A DNA stretch of 50,474 nt from Richelia sinica FACHB-800 (GTDB lineage: Bacteria > Cyanobacteriota > Cyanobacteriia > Cyanobacteriales > Nostocaceae). The stretch covers positions 1 through 50,474 of the forward strand of contig NZ_JACJTT010000040.1 in NCBI RefSeq assembly GCF_014698825.1, in the 5' to 3' direction. The stretch's first letter is position 1. Each line of letters starts with the position of its first letter. Positions 25,257 to 34,740 of this stretch are shown one piece after another. The position numbers and the translations under genes are program-made. Below the pieces are notes generated by a model. It did not search any database. It had not been told where the DNA came from and saw nothing but the letters and a program-made list of their open reading frames with translations.

Positions 25257-25852
25257 AGTTGCACTCCTTGTTGTTGGAGAAATTGACGCATTGCAGCACG
25301 CGCATGAAACAAACGTGACTTAACTGTACCGATGGGAATATCTAGTATTTGCGCTACTTCTTTTTGAGGAACTTCTTCTAGGTCATGTAAAACTAAGATA
25401 GTACGGTGGTCAAAGCTGAGATGAGCTAGCCCTTTTTGGACTAAATCTTGATAGTGCAAATTCAACAGGTTGGGCGCTTCCTGTTGCTGAGGAGTCTTTT
25501 CACTGAGATTTTGTATTTGCTCTCGTCTTTTCATCTCTGCCTGTCGCTGATCATAAGCGAGATTCCAGGCAATACGATAGAGCCAAGTTGAGAATTTTGA
25601 TGTTTGGCGAAATTTTGGTAAACCTTTCCAGGCTCTTAAAAATACTTCCTGTACTAAGTCATCAAGATAAGAAGGTCCACAAAGTTGAAACAGAATTGAT
25701 CTGACTCTCTGTTGATGACGACGATAGAGCTTTTCATAGCTTTGGGTGTCGCCTTGTAAACATTTTTGAATATGGAAATTATCGCATTCACAGCTAGAAT
25801 TTTCGGCTGGGAATTGACTATCTTGGGAAACCTGGATTGGCACGCCTAACAC
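25253..25852 (-). CDS. ECF (group IV) RNA polymerase sigma factor
   Basis: 199 aa from GTG 25852, which sits about 10 nt behind AGGAG; the frame is open to TTG 25888, but that start has no ribosome binding site. Region 2 is clear (YEKLYRRHQQRVRSIL, DLVQEVFLRAWKGLPKF, FSTWLYRIAWNLAYDQRQ), followed by a short linker and region 4 (LSFDHRTILVLHDLEEVPQKEVAQILDI, then GTVKSRLFHARAAMRQFL). It should direct polymerase to stress promoters and probably its own operon. It overlaps the membrane anti-sigma candidate by 4 nt, followed by Spy-like, DUF1800 and DUF1501 genes. Confidence 0.9.
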   Translation of the reverse strand: MLGVPIQVSQDSQFPAENSSCECDNFHIQKCLQGDTQSYEKLYRRHQQRVRSILFQLCGPSYLDDLVQEVFLRAWKGLPKFRQTSKFSTWLYRIAWNLAYDQRQAEMKRREQIQNLSEKTPQQQEAPNLLNLHYQDLVQKGLAHLSFDHRTILVLHDLEEVPQKEVAQILDIPIGTVKSRLFHARAAMRQFLQQQGVQL

Positions 25853-26149
25853 CTGAGGTATTCTCCTATGCGTTTTTTTGAGTCGCAATTAGTTAGACTC
25901 TCACAAAATAGGAAAAGTTCAAGTCATTAGTGAAAAAATAGAGAATGCCAAGATGTTAAGCCGGTAGGAGTAAGAGTTAAATCAGCATTTCTTAAATCTT
26001 GGCAAATCTCTTAGTCAGCTCTGATATTTAGACCGGGGGGATGTGTGAAAGGTTCAAAATTTTTTTATTATCTGGTTCAAAATTGATTAACCCTGACTCC
26101 ATCTAGGTTCCTGTCTCTTGGGACTGAGAATGTCTATAAAATCTGGTAC

Positions 26150-27352
26150 TTAAACAAATCGCTGAGTAAATTCGCACATTAAATCTACCCTACCTTTCCG
26201 TAACATAGCTGGATCTAACCGTTCAGTGGTATTACAAGTCATAAGGATCACTAAACGCTGCTGAATTTGTATTCCCATTTCATCGATGACGCTTTGATAC
26301 AAAGTTCCATCTAACAACGCCAGTATATGTTCGGTTTTGTTGTTGTATTGTGCAACTTCGGATGAGCGGTCTTGTGCTAAGTTATCAGCTTCATTAATGA
26401 TGATACAGATGCGCTCTAAATAGGTGGGTGGGACAAAGTTGGCGATCGCATCATGATCTAAAATAAAAATCACATACCCCAACGGTACTAAAATTTCCTT
26501 GGCTACAGCTTGAGTCCACGCAGTTTTTCCCGTTCCCGGTTCTCCATGCACTACCACAGCTAATTGATTTTGATTCAGAACTGCTTGCTGTACTGAGTCG
26601 GTAAAACTCTGGATTTCCTGCGGAAAAGAGCGAATTAAAAATTGGCTATGTACTTTACCTACTCGATTTTGATATCCACTCAGCATCACCGCTAAATCAT
26701 AAGTGGCCTTATTAATAAAGGGTGCTAGCTGTTGTGCCATTAAAGTATATTGCCTTCTGCCGCGATCATAAGGATCTATCTGTAGCCAAATATCATGTTT
26801 AGACCAATAGGCATAAACTGTATTAATTACATCTAGTCTTTCCCAACTTACAAACTTTTCCACAGGGAAATAAAAATCCCTCTCGGAGTAATATTGGGTA
26901 ATGATGTCAGGACGACCTAATAACTTTAAAACACGCAAAACAGTAATTTCTTGCAACAAATTCAGCACATAATCAATGGGAATACTGTTGCGGCTCACAA
27001 ATTGGACAAGAGGTGTTTCCGTGCTCAAAACATCTTTGTAGCGGTGATCCGGCATGAGCGGCTCTGGTGTAATATAATTCCAGAACTTCTGCCATTCACC
27101 ACGAGTATAATCAGAAGCCAAATTTAAAATATTTGCCCACCAAGCATACTCTTTTCTTGCTAAAGCATCAGCATAGTAACTAGCTAAATTAATACTTTTT
27201 TGTCCTAACTCCTGGGTATCGTGACAAATAATCTGCCAAAAATAGCCTAAATCAAAGTCTCTATGAAATGGTCTCCATCCACTGGAGAGCAAATTTTGAC
27301 GGTTGTTATTTGCGGAATTGCTTTCATTACCACGAAAATAATCAAAATCCAT
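26150..27352 (-). CDS. AAA+ ATPase, Bcs1-like
   Basis: 400 aa. The first 250 residues are helical, Trp/Tyr-rich and not recognised. The C-terminal AAA+ module has Walker A GEPGTGKT (270-277), a Walker B region ICIIINEADN (315-324) in which Asn replaces the usual first acidic residue, sensor 1 TCNTTERLD (Asn374) and the arginine-finger region LRKGRVD (384-390), which resembles Bcs1/FtsH-type modules. The glutamate for hydrolysis is kept. No partner gene is adjacent; the ATG at 27352 is followed upstream by a 675-bp gene-free region shared with hsp20. Substrate and location are unknown. Confidence 0.75.
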   Translation of the reverse strand: MDFDYFRGNESNSANNNRQNLLSSGWRPFHRDFDLGYFWQIICHDTQELGQKSINLASYYADALARKEYAWWANILNLASDYTRGEWQKFWNYITPEPLMPDHRYKDVLSTETPLVQFVSRNSIPIDYVLNLLQEITVLRVLKLLGRPDIITQYYSERDFYFPVEKFVSWERLDVINTVYAYWSKHDIWLQIDPYDRGRRQYTLMAQQLAPFINKATYDLAVMLSGYQNRVGKVHSQFLIRSFPQEIQSFTDSVQQAVLNQNQLAVVVHGEPGTGKTAWTQAVAKEILVPLGYVIFILDHDAIANFVPPTYLERICIIINEADNLAQDRSSEVAQYNNKTEHILALLDGTLYQSVIDEMGIQIQQRLVILMTCNTTERLDPAMLRKGRVDLMCEFTQRFV

Positions 27353-28027
27353 AGTGATGTTCTGTAATATTAGTTTTATTTGATACTAGTAATGTCTTTA
27401 AGCTTTTTTGTACTATAAATCAATATTTTGCAAGTTGGTAGAGGAACAATACACATGCAGGCCAGTCCACCCCACTAGTAAAACTACACAAACTTGGACT
27501 CCTCATGGTTTTCACATGCGAACTGGCTTGTTCTCTGCCACCTTAGGGTGAAAAGACAAATACCTTCAATCACTTAATATAGCTAGTAAACAGCAAATAA
27601 AGTACACATTTAGACAAATGTAGGGAATATAAATAGACATTAATTAAATAATCATATACTTGTGTACTACAGTTTATTACATACGTATATTATTGTCAAG
27701 TGTCCTCAGTTAATCATCCTAAAATTGTGGATTATCTGTGTAGTTTATTCATTTTTTATAACCATGAAAATTACCTATTTCTTTGATTTTCCAATCAAAA
27801 AATCAAATTATAGCCAAACTTATCTAGCTTTAGTTGGGTTTACCGAACCAAAATAAATACGGTTTGCCACACCTATATGAAATGAGTTTTTTATGTTCGG
27901 TTATTATCATTAAATCAGTGATAAAAGCCGAATTTACATTCATGTTTTCAGTTCATAAGATAATAAGCACAGGCAAGATTGAACTCCCAAAAATAGTTAA
28001 TACCACTCAAAGAAGGAAGAAAAAAAT
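27353..28027. other. Gene-free divergent region between the AAA ATPase and hsp20
   Basis: 675 bp, mostly AT-rich, with only short meaningless frames. A GC-richer island at 27440-27536 can fold: AGAGGAACAA (27440-27449) pairs with TTGTTCTCT (27528-27536) with one bulge, continued by GCCAGT (27461-27466) with ACTGGC (27522-27527). CACATGC occurs at 27452-27458 and 27513-27519. No CIRCE element (TTAGCACTC-N9-GAGTGCTAA) is present before hsp20. Confidence 0.5.
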
Positions 28028-28492
28028 ATGTTGATTCGCTATAACCCTTGGCAAGAATTGACCACCCTACAACGTCAACTGGATCGTTTATTTGAAGATC
28101 CCAAAATACCATCTCCATTATTTGATAAAAATTGTGTGAAAGTCCCTGCGGCTGAATTAGCAGAAACTGAAGATGCAATTCATCTGAAACTAGAATTACC
28201 AGGAATAGCAGCTAAAGACATAGATGTACAAGTAACTGAAGATTCTGTTTCTATTAGTGCTGAAAGAAGAACTGCAACTGAAACAGAAGAAAAAGGTGTG
28301 AAAAAGAGTGAGTTTCACTATGGTAAATTTCACCGAGTAATTCCTCTACCTACCCTTGTGCAAAATACTAAAGTTGAAGCAGAATACAAAGACGGTATCT
28401 TGCATTTACATCTGCCAAAGATGGAGCAAGAAAAGCCCAAGGTTGTGAAGATTAATTTAGAGCAACCGAAAGCTGAAGGGTCTAAGTTTTAG
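28028..28492 (+). CDS. hspA: Small heat shock protein Hsp20 / HspA
   Basis: 154 aa, class A-like bacterial small heat shock protein. After a short N-terminus (MLIRYNPWQELTTLQRQLDRLF) comes the alpha-crystallin domain (about 40-135) with ELPGIAAKDIDVQVTEDSVSISAERR, SEFHYGKFHRVIPLP and the signature AEYKDGILHLHLPK (the G-x-L strand). It binds unfolding proteins as an ATP-independent holdase in large oligomers and in cyanobacteria also protects thylakoids and phycobilisomes. A strong GAAGGAAG site precedes the ATG. The C-terminal I-x-I/V motif appears as VVKINL. It is convergent with the cpc operon. Confidence 0.93.
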   Translation: MLIRYNPWQELTTLQRQLDRLFEDPKIPSPLFDKNCVKVPAAELAETEDAIHLKLELPGIAAKDIDVQVTEDSVSISAERRTATETEEKGVKKSEFHYGKFHRVIPLPTLVQNTKVEAEYKDGILHLHLPKMEQEKPKVVKINLEQPKAEGSKF

Positions 28493-28517
28493 TTTTTGGC
28501 AAAATTAGCCATAAAAC

Positions 28518-28607
28518 TACTGGGTCTAGTCTCCACTTAACATAACGTCAAGATTACAGTTAACCCATTAATCTGTCGTTATATTAATGCAAAAACCAGA
28601 CCCAGTA
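28518..28607. repeat. 90-bp long imperfect hairpin, MITE-like, between hspA and the cpc operon
   Basis: TACTGGGTCT (28518-28527) mirrors AGACCCAGTA (28598-28607); inside it ATAACG (28542-28547) mirrors CGTTAT (28577-28582), and AGATTA (28551-28556) mirrors TAATCT (28569-28574). All three share one centre near 28562, so the full length folds back with a few mismatches. The TA at both outer edges fits a Tc1/IS630-type MITE. Lying between two convergent transcripts, it would also work as a two-way terminator. Confidence 0.65.
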
Positions 28608-28636
28608 TTAAATTTTAGATTTTCACACTGTTGACC

Positions 28637-29395
28637 TTAGCGTTTCCGATAGGGAACTGCATTGAGGTAATCAATGTCAAAAGAAGATAGTTTTTGAGCG
28701 TAGTTGCCCTTACCAGCGAGAGAAGCAGCTAAATCTGCAAACTTGCGAGGATCGCCTTCTGCCAAACGACGCTCTTGGAACTTCTGAGTGTAGAATTTTT
28801 CCAAAGTAAAGCGCCAGTCGGTTCTGACTGTACCTGCTGTTTCTTGGAAATCTGTGCCGTAGCGAGGAGTGACCAAGTTGTAGGGACGACCTTCTAAACG
28901 CTTGCGTTGGTAGGGTACAGTGTTATCACCAAAGTTGGTTGTGTATTCTTCGCTGTCTAATAAAGCATCAACGAAACCGCTGAAACCTTTGGTTCCAATC
29001 ACAATAGACCAAGCGATCTGCTCATCTTTGTTGTAAGAGGAACGGCCTAAAAAACGCTTTAAGGTGATGTCTACTAAACGGTAGTTATTATTAACAGAAA
29101 CCACGAGGCGATAGAAAGCCTCAGATTTAGCTAAACCTCTGATAAAGTCACGCACGGACAAAGAACCGTTTTTCAGTTGAGACTCCAGAGTAATTTGACG
29201 GTTGAACTTGAGAATCTCATGTTCGCTGAAAACTTGACGATAAGCCGCCCAAATGATGTTTTGGATATCAGTGTAAGAACTAACATCTTCAATGCGGTAG
29301 ATGTATGGGGTATCTTCATCTATGTCAGCTACACCAAAGCTGCTGACGCGATGATTTTGTGTGGTTGGCTTGTAATCAAGTAATGGTAGTGCCAT
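28637..29395 (-). CDS. cpcG4: Phycobilisome rod-core linker CpcG4
   Basis: 252 aa. It has the common CpcG N-terminus ([20 protein letters not shown]) and the linker domain (about 20-180) with the pattern [51 protein letters not shown] and [11 protein letters not shown], followed by [21 protein letters not shown]. CpcG proteins fix phycocyanin rods to the allophycocyanin core. The C-terminal 70 residues are unique and soluble. Last gene of the operon, followed by the 90-bp hairpin. Length and position agree with CpcG4 of Anabaena PCC 7120. Confidence 0.92.
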   Translation of the reverse strand: MALPLLDYKPTTQNHRVSSFGVADIDEDTPYIYRIEDVSSYTDIQNIIWAAYRQVFSEHEILKFNRQITLESQLKNGSLSVRDFIRGLAKSEAFYRLVVSVNNNYRLVDITLKRFLGRSSYNKDEQIAWSIVIGTKGFSGFVDALLDSEEYTTNFGDNTVPYQRKRLEGRPYNLVTPRYGTDFQETAGTVRTDWRFTLEKFYTQKFQERRLAEGDPRKFADLAASLAGKGNYAQKLSSFDIDYLNAVPYRKR

Positions 29396-29491
29396 GCTAC
29401 GTTTTTCCTTGTGTTAACAAATTATAAGTTTGCGACTGGAATGAGGCTTGATTTCTCAAAACCTCACTCCTGCTTTACTTATTTTCTCGCA

Positions 29492-30226
29492 TTAGGGTAA
29501 GTAGCCAGAGTTAATTCCGAACCAATTTAGTACGACCAAGAAGGCGACACCTGCGGTAATTGCCAGTAATACTGCTGACAATGCCGCCAAATCGACTTTT
29601 TGTCCAAATGGTTGGGGTAAAAACCCGTACCATTGGGTGCCATACCATTTTTTGCGGATGATACCAGCGCGATCGCGATAGTCCGCACCATAGCGAGGAG
29701 TAAAGCTAAAGGGCCGGTCTGTGGTCATACGTTTACGCTGATAAGGTACGGTGTAGTCACCAAAGTTTTCTTGGTACTCTGCACTATCAATCAAGGCATC
29801 AACAAAACCACTCCAACCTTTTGTAGCTATTTGAATCGACCAAGCAATTTCTTCTTGACGATTGTAAGGAGCACGACCCAAGAGTCGTTTGAGGCTCATT
29901 TCTACCAGGCGATAGTTGTTATTGGGTGTAACGACTAGCTGGTAAAATCTGGCTGATTTAGCTAACCCGCGAATAAAGTCTTTAACCGTGATTGACCGAT
30001 TTTTTAGTTGAGTTTCTAAACCAATCTGGCGGTTAAATTTGAGAATTTCCTGTTCGTTGAAGAGTTGGCGATAGGCTGCCCAAATCAGTTGGTCAATTTC
30101 GCTGCTGGAGTTAGCAGTTTCCAGACGGTAGATATAGGGGCTATCGTCATTGCTATCTGCCGTACCAAAGCTATGAACTCTTTGATTTTGGGCTGTAGGC
30201 TTATAGTCAAGTAAGGGTAAAGCCAT
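29492..30226 (-). CDS. cpcL: Membrane-type rod linker CpcL (CpcG3)
   Basis: 244 aa. The linker domain is like that of the other CpcG copies, but the C-terminus (about 208-238) is a hydrophobic helix, [20 protein letters not shown], ending in [11 protein letters not shown]. This tail marks the CpcL type, which anchors rod-only phycobilisomes in the thylakoid membrane and feeds energy to photosystem I. It corresponds to CpcG3 (CpcL) of Anabaena PCC 7120, the third of four copies, exactly as here. Spacers of 142 and 96 bp separate it from its neighbours. Confidence 0.9.
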   Translation of the reverse strand: MALPLLDYKPTAQNQRVHSFGTADSNDDSPYIYRLETANSSSEIDQLIWAAYRQLFNEQEILKFNRQIGLETQLKNRSITVKDFIRGLAKSARFYQLVVTPNNNYRLVEMSLKRLLGRAPYNRQEEIAWSIQIATKGWSGFVDALIDSAEYQENFGDYTVPYQRKRMTTDRPFSFTPRYGADYRDRAGIIRKKWYGTQWYGFLPQPFGQKVDLAALSAVLLAITAGVAFLVVLNWFGINSGYLP

Positions 30227-30368
30227 CTTGAAAATCTACCTTTGCTACAAATTTGGCATCTGAGGCAGGTCTTCAGGTTGGTAAACGCAGGCATCCTTGA
30301 AAAAAATAAACCTGATGATCCTTAATGAACCTTTGTAAACCTATAGCCACACACCACCTGACAACGGT

Positions 30369-31112
30369 TTATCGCACGGGGAAGCCAGCACTAGGATTAA
30401 TGGAAACGGGAATACCTTGAGGAACAGCTGGCCGCGTTGTGTCAGGGATTTTGATGTTGGCGGTACTGACTGGCGTATAGGTCACTGTCTTAATATTAAT
30501 GGAATTCGCCATTGCCAAAAAGTTTTTAATGTCACCCCATTTGTAACGTGCGTCTTCTAATTTGTCGCGCCAGTAGTTACCGTAGCGGGGTGTGACTAAA
30601 TTAAAGGGTCTGTCTTTATAACGTCTTCTTTGATAAGGGACGATGTTCTCACCAAAGTTAGAAGTGTATTCTTCTGAATCTAACAGAGCATCAACAAAAC
30701 CACTCCAACCTTGGGTAGCAATTGTGATTGACCAAGCTATTTCTTCGTCTTTGTTATATGGTGCACGACCTAAAAGACGCTTGAGGCCAATTTCTACGAG
30801 GCGGTAGTTAGAGTTGGACTCAAACACTAGGTTTTGGAAAGCTTCTGACTTAGCCAAGCCACGAATGAAATCGCGAACGGTAATGGCTTTGTTTTTTAAT
30901 TGGGATTCTAAATTAATCTGACGATAAAATTTGAGAATGACGTGTTCGCTGAAAACTTGGCGATAGGCTGCCCAAATCAGTTCTTCAACTTCACCAGCGA
31001 AAGCATAGTCTTCTATGCGGTAAATTCTGGGGGTGTCTTCGTTGGGAACTTCGTAGCCTTCTACACGTTGGTTTTGTGAACTGGGCTTGTAATCAAGTAA
31101 GGGTATGGACAT
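30369..31112 (-). CDS. cpcG2: Phycobilisome rod-core linker CpcG2
   Basis: 247 aa. N-terminus [20 protein letters not shown] and the linker domain with [51 protein letters not shown] and [26 protein letters not shown] in shorter blocks; the tail is soluble and Pro-rich. It begins only 11 bp after cpcG1 and shares its first residues and the motif [10 protein letters not shown], so the pair arose by recent duplication. Length equals CpcG2 of Anabaena PCC 7120. Confidence 0.92.
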   Translation of the reverse strand: MSIPLLDYKPSSQNQRVEGYEVPNEDTPRIYRIEDYAFAGEVEELIWAAYRQVFSEHVILKFYRQINLESQLKNKAITVRDFIRGLAKSEAFQNLVFESNSNYRLVEIGLKRLLGRAPYNKDEEIAWSITIATQGWSGFVDALLDSEEYTSNFGENIVPYQRRRYKDRPFNLVTPRYGNYWRDKLEDARYKWGDIKNFLAMANSINIKTVTYTPVSTANIKIPDTTRPAVPQGIPVSINPSAGFPVR

Positions 31113-31123
31113 AGTGGTGAATC

Positions 31124-31963
31124 TTAATTCAGGGGATTGCCAGGAATGTAACGATAAGGCAGGGCGACTGCTACAGGTTTGACAGTTACTACTTCTTTGG
31201 AAGTTGTCCGAGAAGTGTCAGGAATATCTAAGGTGCGGACTTGGGATCTAACGGAGTCGATGGTGCGTTGATAGTTCCGTTCACCGGTGATGATTTTTCC
31301 TGCCATCGCAAAGAAGTTGGCGGGAACCGCGCGACGAATATCAGCGGTGGTGGCGTAACCAGTGGTGCGGGCGCTGTAGAAGGAACGACCACCGAGGAAA
31401 ATTAAAGTTTGGCGATCGCGCCAGTAGCCGTCATAACGGGGGTTAACCAAGTTAAAGGGTCTGTCTTGGTAACGACGACGTTGGAAAGGTACGATGTTAT
31501 CACCAAAGTTTTGCTGGTATTCGTCAGAATCCAACAAAGCATCGATGAAGCCATGGACTCCTTTGGTGGCAATCACAATAGACCAAGCAATTTCCTCGTC
31601 TTTGTTGTAGGCCGCACGTCCTAAAAACCGCTTTAAGATGATGTCTACTAAGCGGTAGTTAGAGTTGAGTTCTGCTACTTGAGTGCGGAAAACCTCTGAT
31701 TTACCTAAACCCCGAATGAAATCACGAACGCTAATGGCCCGATTTCGCAATTGGGATTCTAGGGCTTTTTGGCGATAGCTGGATAAAATTAGGTGTTCGC
31801 TGAAGATTTGGCGATATCCAGCCCAAACAATGCTGTCAATATCTGCATCAGTTGTATCAGCATTGAGGCGATAAATAGTTGGGGTATCTTCGTTAGGAAC
31901 TTCGTAACCTTCTACACGCTGGTTTTGCGTAGTAAATGGATATTCTAGCAATGGAATTGACAT
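31124..31963 (-). CDS. cpcG1: Phycobilisome rod-core linker CpcG1
   Basis: 279 aa, the longest of the four copies. It contains the linker domain ([49 protein letters not shown]) and a basic C-terminal extension from about residue 185 ([30 protein letters not shown]-like region) that in homologues interacts with the core. In Anabaena CpcG1 is the main rod-core linker of ordinary phycobilisomes. It lies 36 bp behind cpcF. Confidence 0.92.
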   Translation of the reverse strand: MSIPLLEYPFTTQNQRVEGYEVPNEDTPTIYRLNADTTDADIDSIVWAGYRQIFSEHLILSSYRQKALESQLRNRAISVRDFIRGLGKSEVFRTQVAELNSNYRLVDIILKRFLGRAAYNKDEEIAWSIVIATKGVHGFIDALLDSDEYQQNFGDNIVPFQRRRYQDRPFNLVNPRYDGYWRDRQTLIFLGGRSFYSARTTGYATTADIRRAVPANFFAMAGKIITGERNYQRTIDSVRSQVRTLDIPDTSRTTSKEVVTVKPVAVALPYRYIPGNPLN

Positions 31964-31999
31964 CTTGACTTTTACCTTGTTTTATGGTACTCAAGCATT

Positions 32000-32599
32000 C
32001 TATTGGGTGTAGGCCAATCGAACACGGGCGCGAACGGCTTTTTCACGATCGCTGTGCAGCATATCTGAGAATTTTGCCACAATGGTTTGCTGTACTTCTG
32101 GTACTTTGGCCAAGGCTTGTAAACCCACTACTGCCGCATAACGAATTGACCAATCTGCATCTTGGGAAATAAACAGCAGTGCTTCTAGGGCACGATTGAT
32201 GGCTAATTGACGTTGGGAAACATCTAATTTGTGCCAGTTGAGGTGGCCTAGTCCTTTAGCAGCAGCACGACGTACACTAGGCGCAAAATCAGTAGCAGCA
32301 GTTGAGATTAAAACATCTAAAGCACGGGGGTCAGCGATCGCGGCAAGAGTGCGAATCGAATAAGCCCGTGCGCCATAGTTATAATCATCAATTTGATTCA
32401 GCAATTCTGGAACGGCTAAGTCACCAAACTCTGTTAAGGCAGCTACCGCCACTGCGGCGGCGGCTGGGTTGTTGTAACCAAATACCGCGATGAATGTAGG
32501 AATTGCTGCTGGATCTTTGGCTGCTGCTAAGTTTTTGACCGCCGTCACCATTTGGTTGGGTGTGTCTGCCTGATTAACGGCACGAATTAGTTCATTCAT
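32000..32599 (-). CDS. cpcF: Phycocyanobilin lyase subunit beta CpcF
   Basis: 199 aa built of HEAT-like helical repeats (for example NPAAAAVAVAALTEFGD, YGARAYSIRTLAAIADPRALD, SVRRAAAKGLGHL, DWSIRYAAVVGLQAL). CpcF forms a heterodimer with CpcE that attaches phycocyanobilin to Cys84 of the phycocyanin alpha subunit; neither is active alone. It is placed 79 bp after cpcE, as in other cpc operons. Length is normal for the family. Confidence 0.92.
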   Translation of the reverse strand: MNELIRAVNQADTPNQMVTAVKNLAAAKDPAAIPTFIAVFGYNNPAAAAVAVAALTEFGDLAVPELLNQIDDYNYGARAYSIRTLAAIADPRALDVLISTAATDFAPSVRRAAAKGLGHLNWHKLDVSQRQLAINRALEALLFISQDADWSIRYAAVVGLQALAKVPEVQQTIVAKFSDMLHSDREKAVRARVRLAYTQ

Positions 32600-32678
32600 T
32601 TGTCAGTTGCCGATTGTCGGTTGCCAGTTATTAGCTGTCAGGGGCTGTTGCAACTGACTACTAACGACTGACCACTGA

Positions 32679-33509
32679 CTACAAGAGTGAATCCATCAAG
32701 TTCATGACCCGAATTGCCTCTGGGGAAATACTAGGATTATCCAACTCATCAGGCAGTTGATTTTCTAGCAATCCTTTCAGGGCAATGAGTTTGAAGCTAT
32801 TTTCTACCTGAGCCTGGGCGATCGCATCAGCCGCCCCTAGATACCCAATGGCCCCCAAGTCCCCTAAAACAACACGCCGTAACTTCAGATCGCCATCAGC
32901 CAACATTTTCACTAAAAATTCCCCATATACTGGGTCTTGTGTCAGTTGGTATAAGGATCTGGCGGCGGCGCATTGCACTCGTGGCAATGGGTGTTCCAGA
33001 AACGGCCGAATGAGAGAAATCGCCTCAGTTGCGCCAATGGCACCTAAGGCTTCTAATACTGCTTCATAGGGTTGGGTGAGATGGGGGCGACCCGGTACTT
33101 GCACGGCTTGAGCCACACCCCCATCTAATAGCTGGATTAATTTTGGTACTGCACTTTTGTCGCCAAGCAGGGCCAAGGATTCAGCCGCAGCTTCGCGCAC
33201 ATAAAAGTCTGAGCATTCCAAACATGTAATCAAACCTGGAACAGCTTTACAGTTTCCCAATTTACCTAAAGCTCTGGCTGCATTCCGACGGAGAGGATAG
33301 CCACCTAATTCTGTTCTATCGGCCTCATCTTCGAGGGCTGCAATCAGGGCATCAACAGCTTCTGGCTGACTGACGCGATTTTTACCCAACCACCATGCAG
33401 CATAATAGCGGAGACTTAAATCTGAGGATTGCAGATTAGCGATCGCCCCTTCTGGTGTCAGCTGTGTCCCATTATCGGCAGAATATTCTTCCGTACCGGT
33501 TTCTATCAT
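32679..33509 (-). CDS. cpcE: Phycocyanobilin lyase subunit alpha CpcE
   Basis: 276 aa of HEAT/PBS-lyase repeats: LSLRYYAAWWLGKNRVSQPEAVDAL, LRRNAARALGKLGN, FYVREAAAESLALLGD and RVQCAAARSLYQL are typical units. Partner of CpcF in the E/F-type lyase for alpha-Cys84 of phycocyanin. It follows cpcD with a 16-bp gap, and cpcF comes next, so the lyase is made together with its substrate. Start ATG 33509. Confidence 0.93.
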   Translation of the reverse strand: MIETGTEEYSADNGTQLTPEGAIANLQSSDLSLRYYAAWWLGKNRVSQPEAVDALIAALEDEADRTELGGYPLRRNAARALGKLGNCKAVPGLITCLECSDFYVREAAAESLALLGDKSAVPKLIQLLDGGVAQAVQVPGRPHLTQPYEAVLEALGAIGATEAISLIRPFLEHPLPRVQCAAARSLYQLTQDPVYGEFLVKMLADGDLKLRRVVLGDLGAIGYLGAADAIAQAQVENSFKLIALKGLLENQLPDELDNPSISPEAIRVMNLMDSLL

Positions 33510-33525
33510 TGCCAGGACAAGGGTT

Positions 33526-33765
33526 TTATTCTGCTGCGCTTAATGGTTCAATCTTGACGATTTTGCCACCAAGACGGCTAATCCGTTGCATCTCTTCATT
33601 CATCCGGCTATAGGGAACAGTGATAAAGATGCTACCGCTGTTCCGAATGCTGAATTTATTTTTGTCGCTTTCTGAATTTTGTCGTAGTCCGACAACTTCG
33701 TAACGGAATACTCGGCTAGCAGATGAAGAAACGCTACCAGCACCAAGTGTGGTTTGACCGAACAT
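33526..33765 (-). CDS. cpcD: Phycobilisome rod-capping linker CpcD
   Basis: 79 aa, the standard size of the 9-kDa small rod linker. It has the CpcD-like fold: SSASRVFRYEVVGLRQN, then IFITVPYSRMNEEMQRISRLGGKIVKI in blocks that also recur at the C-terminus of CpcC. It caps the distal end of phycocyanin rods and limits their length. It follows cpcC by 50 bp. Confidence 0.95.
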   Translation of the reverse strand: MFGQTTLGAGSVSSSASRVFRYEVVGLRQNSESDKNKFSIRNSGSIFITVPYSRMNEEMQRISRLGGKIVKIEPLSAAE

Positions 33766-33815
33766 TACTTCTATATCTCCTAATGATTGAGTTTGTCGGT
33801 GAACAACACCTAACC

Positions 33816-34676
33816 TTACGTGGACGTAATGCTGACGATTTTACCGCCTTGCTTGTGGATTTGCTGGATCTTGTCAGAGAGTCGCTCGTAAGGTACGATA
33901 AAGGCTGTGCTGCTCCGCCGCACGCTGGGGTAGCCTGGATTGCGAAGACCTGTAACTTCAACGCGGTAAACGCGATCCGATGCCCCTACGCCATTACCTA
34001 AATTTTGTTTGGGTGCTATATCCGCAGAAGCACGGAATCCCCAATTATCGTTGCTGCCAGAAGGACCTACGATGGAAGAGGTTGTATTGCTGGCTAATTC
34101 CCGCGCTAACCGAGAACGAGTTCCTTCTACTTGAGCGCGATCGCTATTAGCATAACCACGATATAACCGGAAAATCCGATTAAATCCAGCAATTTTTTGA
34201 CCTGGTTGTGTTTCAAATCCACGATAGTAAGGTACAACATTATCGCCGAAACTGTTTTGATACTCCTGAGAATCAATGTAGGAGTCAATTTCTGCATCGT
34301 ACCCTTCATTAATATACAAGTCGAGGTGGTAAACCACTTCAGACTCATCATAGGGAGCGCGACCCAACAAATGTTTATAGTTGAGTTCGATCAGCCGAGT
34401 TTGGAAGCTGTTGTAGAAGAACTTGGCTTTGTATAACTCGGACTTAGCAACACTACGGACAAATTCCCGCACTGTCAGATTGCCATCCCGCAGTAAAGAT
34501 TCTGCACTGACAAGACGATCAGATGCCAGGACATAATCATTACCTAATACTTGCCGATAAACGGCATTAATTACCAATTCTACTTCTTCTCTACTGGCGT
34601 TGGGGCGCAGTTCAACGCGACGTGCCTCGCTAAAAGGCTCTGTTCCCAGCCTGGATGCTGCTGTTGTAATTGCCAT
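33816..34676 (-). CDS. cpcC: Phycocyanin-associated rod linker CpcC
   Basis: 286 aa from ATG 34676, which follows AAGGGGAAACC and gives the usual [11 protein letters not shown] start; the open frame to 34760 runs through an intercistronic hairpin and is not used. The N-terminal linker domain ([58 protein letters not shown]) is followed by a C-terminal CpcD-like domain ([40 protein letters not shown]). It joins phycocyanin hexamers into rods. Confidence 0.95.
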   Translation of the reverse strand: MAITTAASRLGTEPFSEARRVELRPNASREEVELVINAVYRQVLGNDYVLASDRLVSAESLLRDGNLTVREFVRSVAKSELYKAKFFYNSFQTRLIELNYKHLLGRAPYDESEVVYHLDLYINEGYDAEIDSYIDSQEYQNSFGDNVVPYYRGFETQPGQKIAGFNRIFRLYRGYANSDRAQVEGTRSRLARELASNTTSSIVGPSGSNDNWGFRASADIAPKQNLGNGVGASDRVYRVEVTGLRNPGYPSVRRSSTAFIVPYERLSDKIQQIHKQGGKIVSITST

Positions 34677-34740
34677 GGTTTCCCCTTTTTTATTTACACT
34701 GCGCTTCCTGGTACCGAGTGCAGTATTTCTACATAAAACT

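Noticed and set aside
27353-28027. CIRCE operator for hspA
   Set aside because: No TTAGCACTC-N9-GAGTGCTAA or close variant was found.
27662-28034. Two small frames on the plus strand before hspA
   Set aside because: AT-rich composition, no ribosome binding sites, overlapping phases; they look like chance frames in a promoter region.
33734-33961. 75-codon frame in a second phase inside cpcC/cpcD
   Set aside because: It overlaps two certain genes and is a shadow of the cpcC C-terminus.
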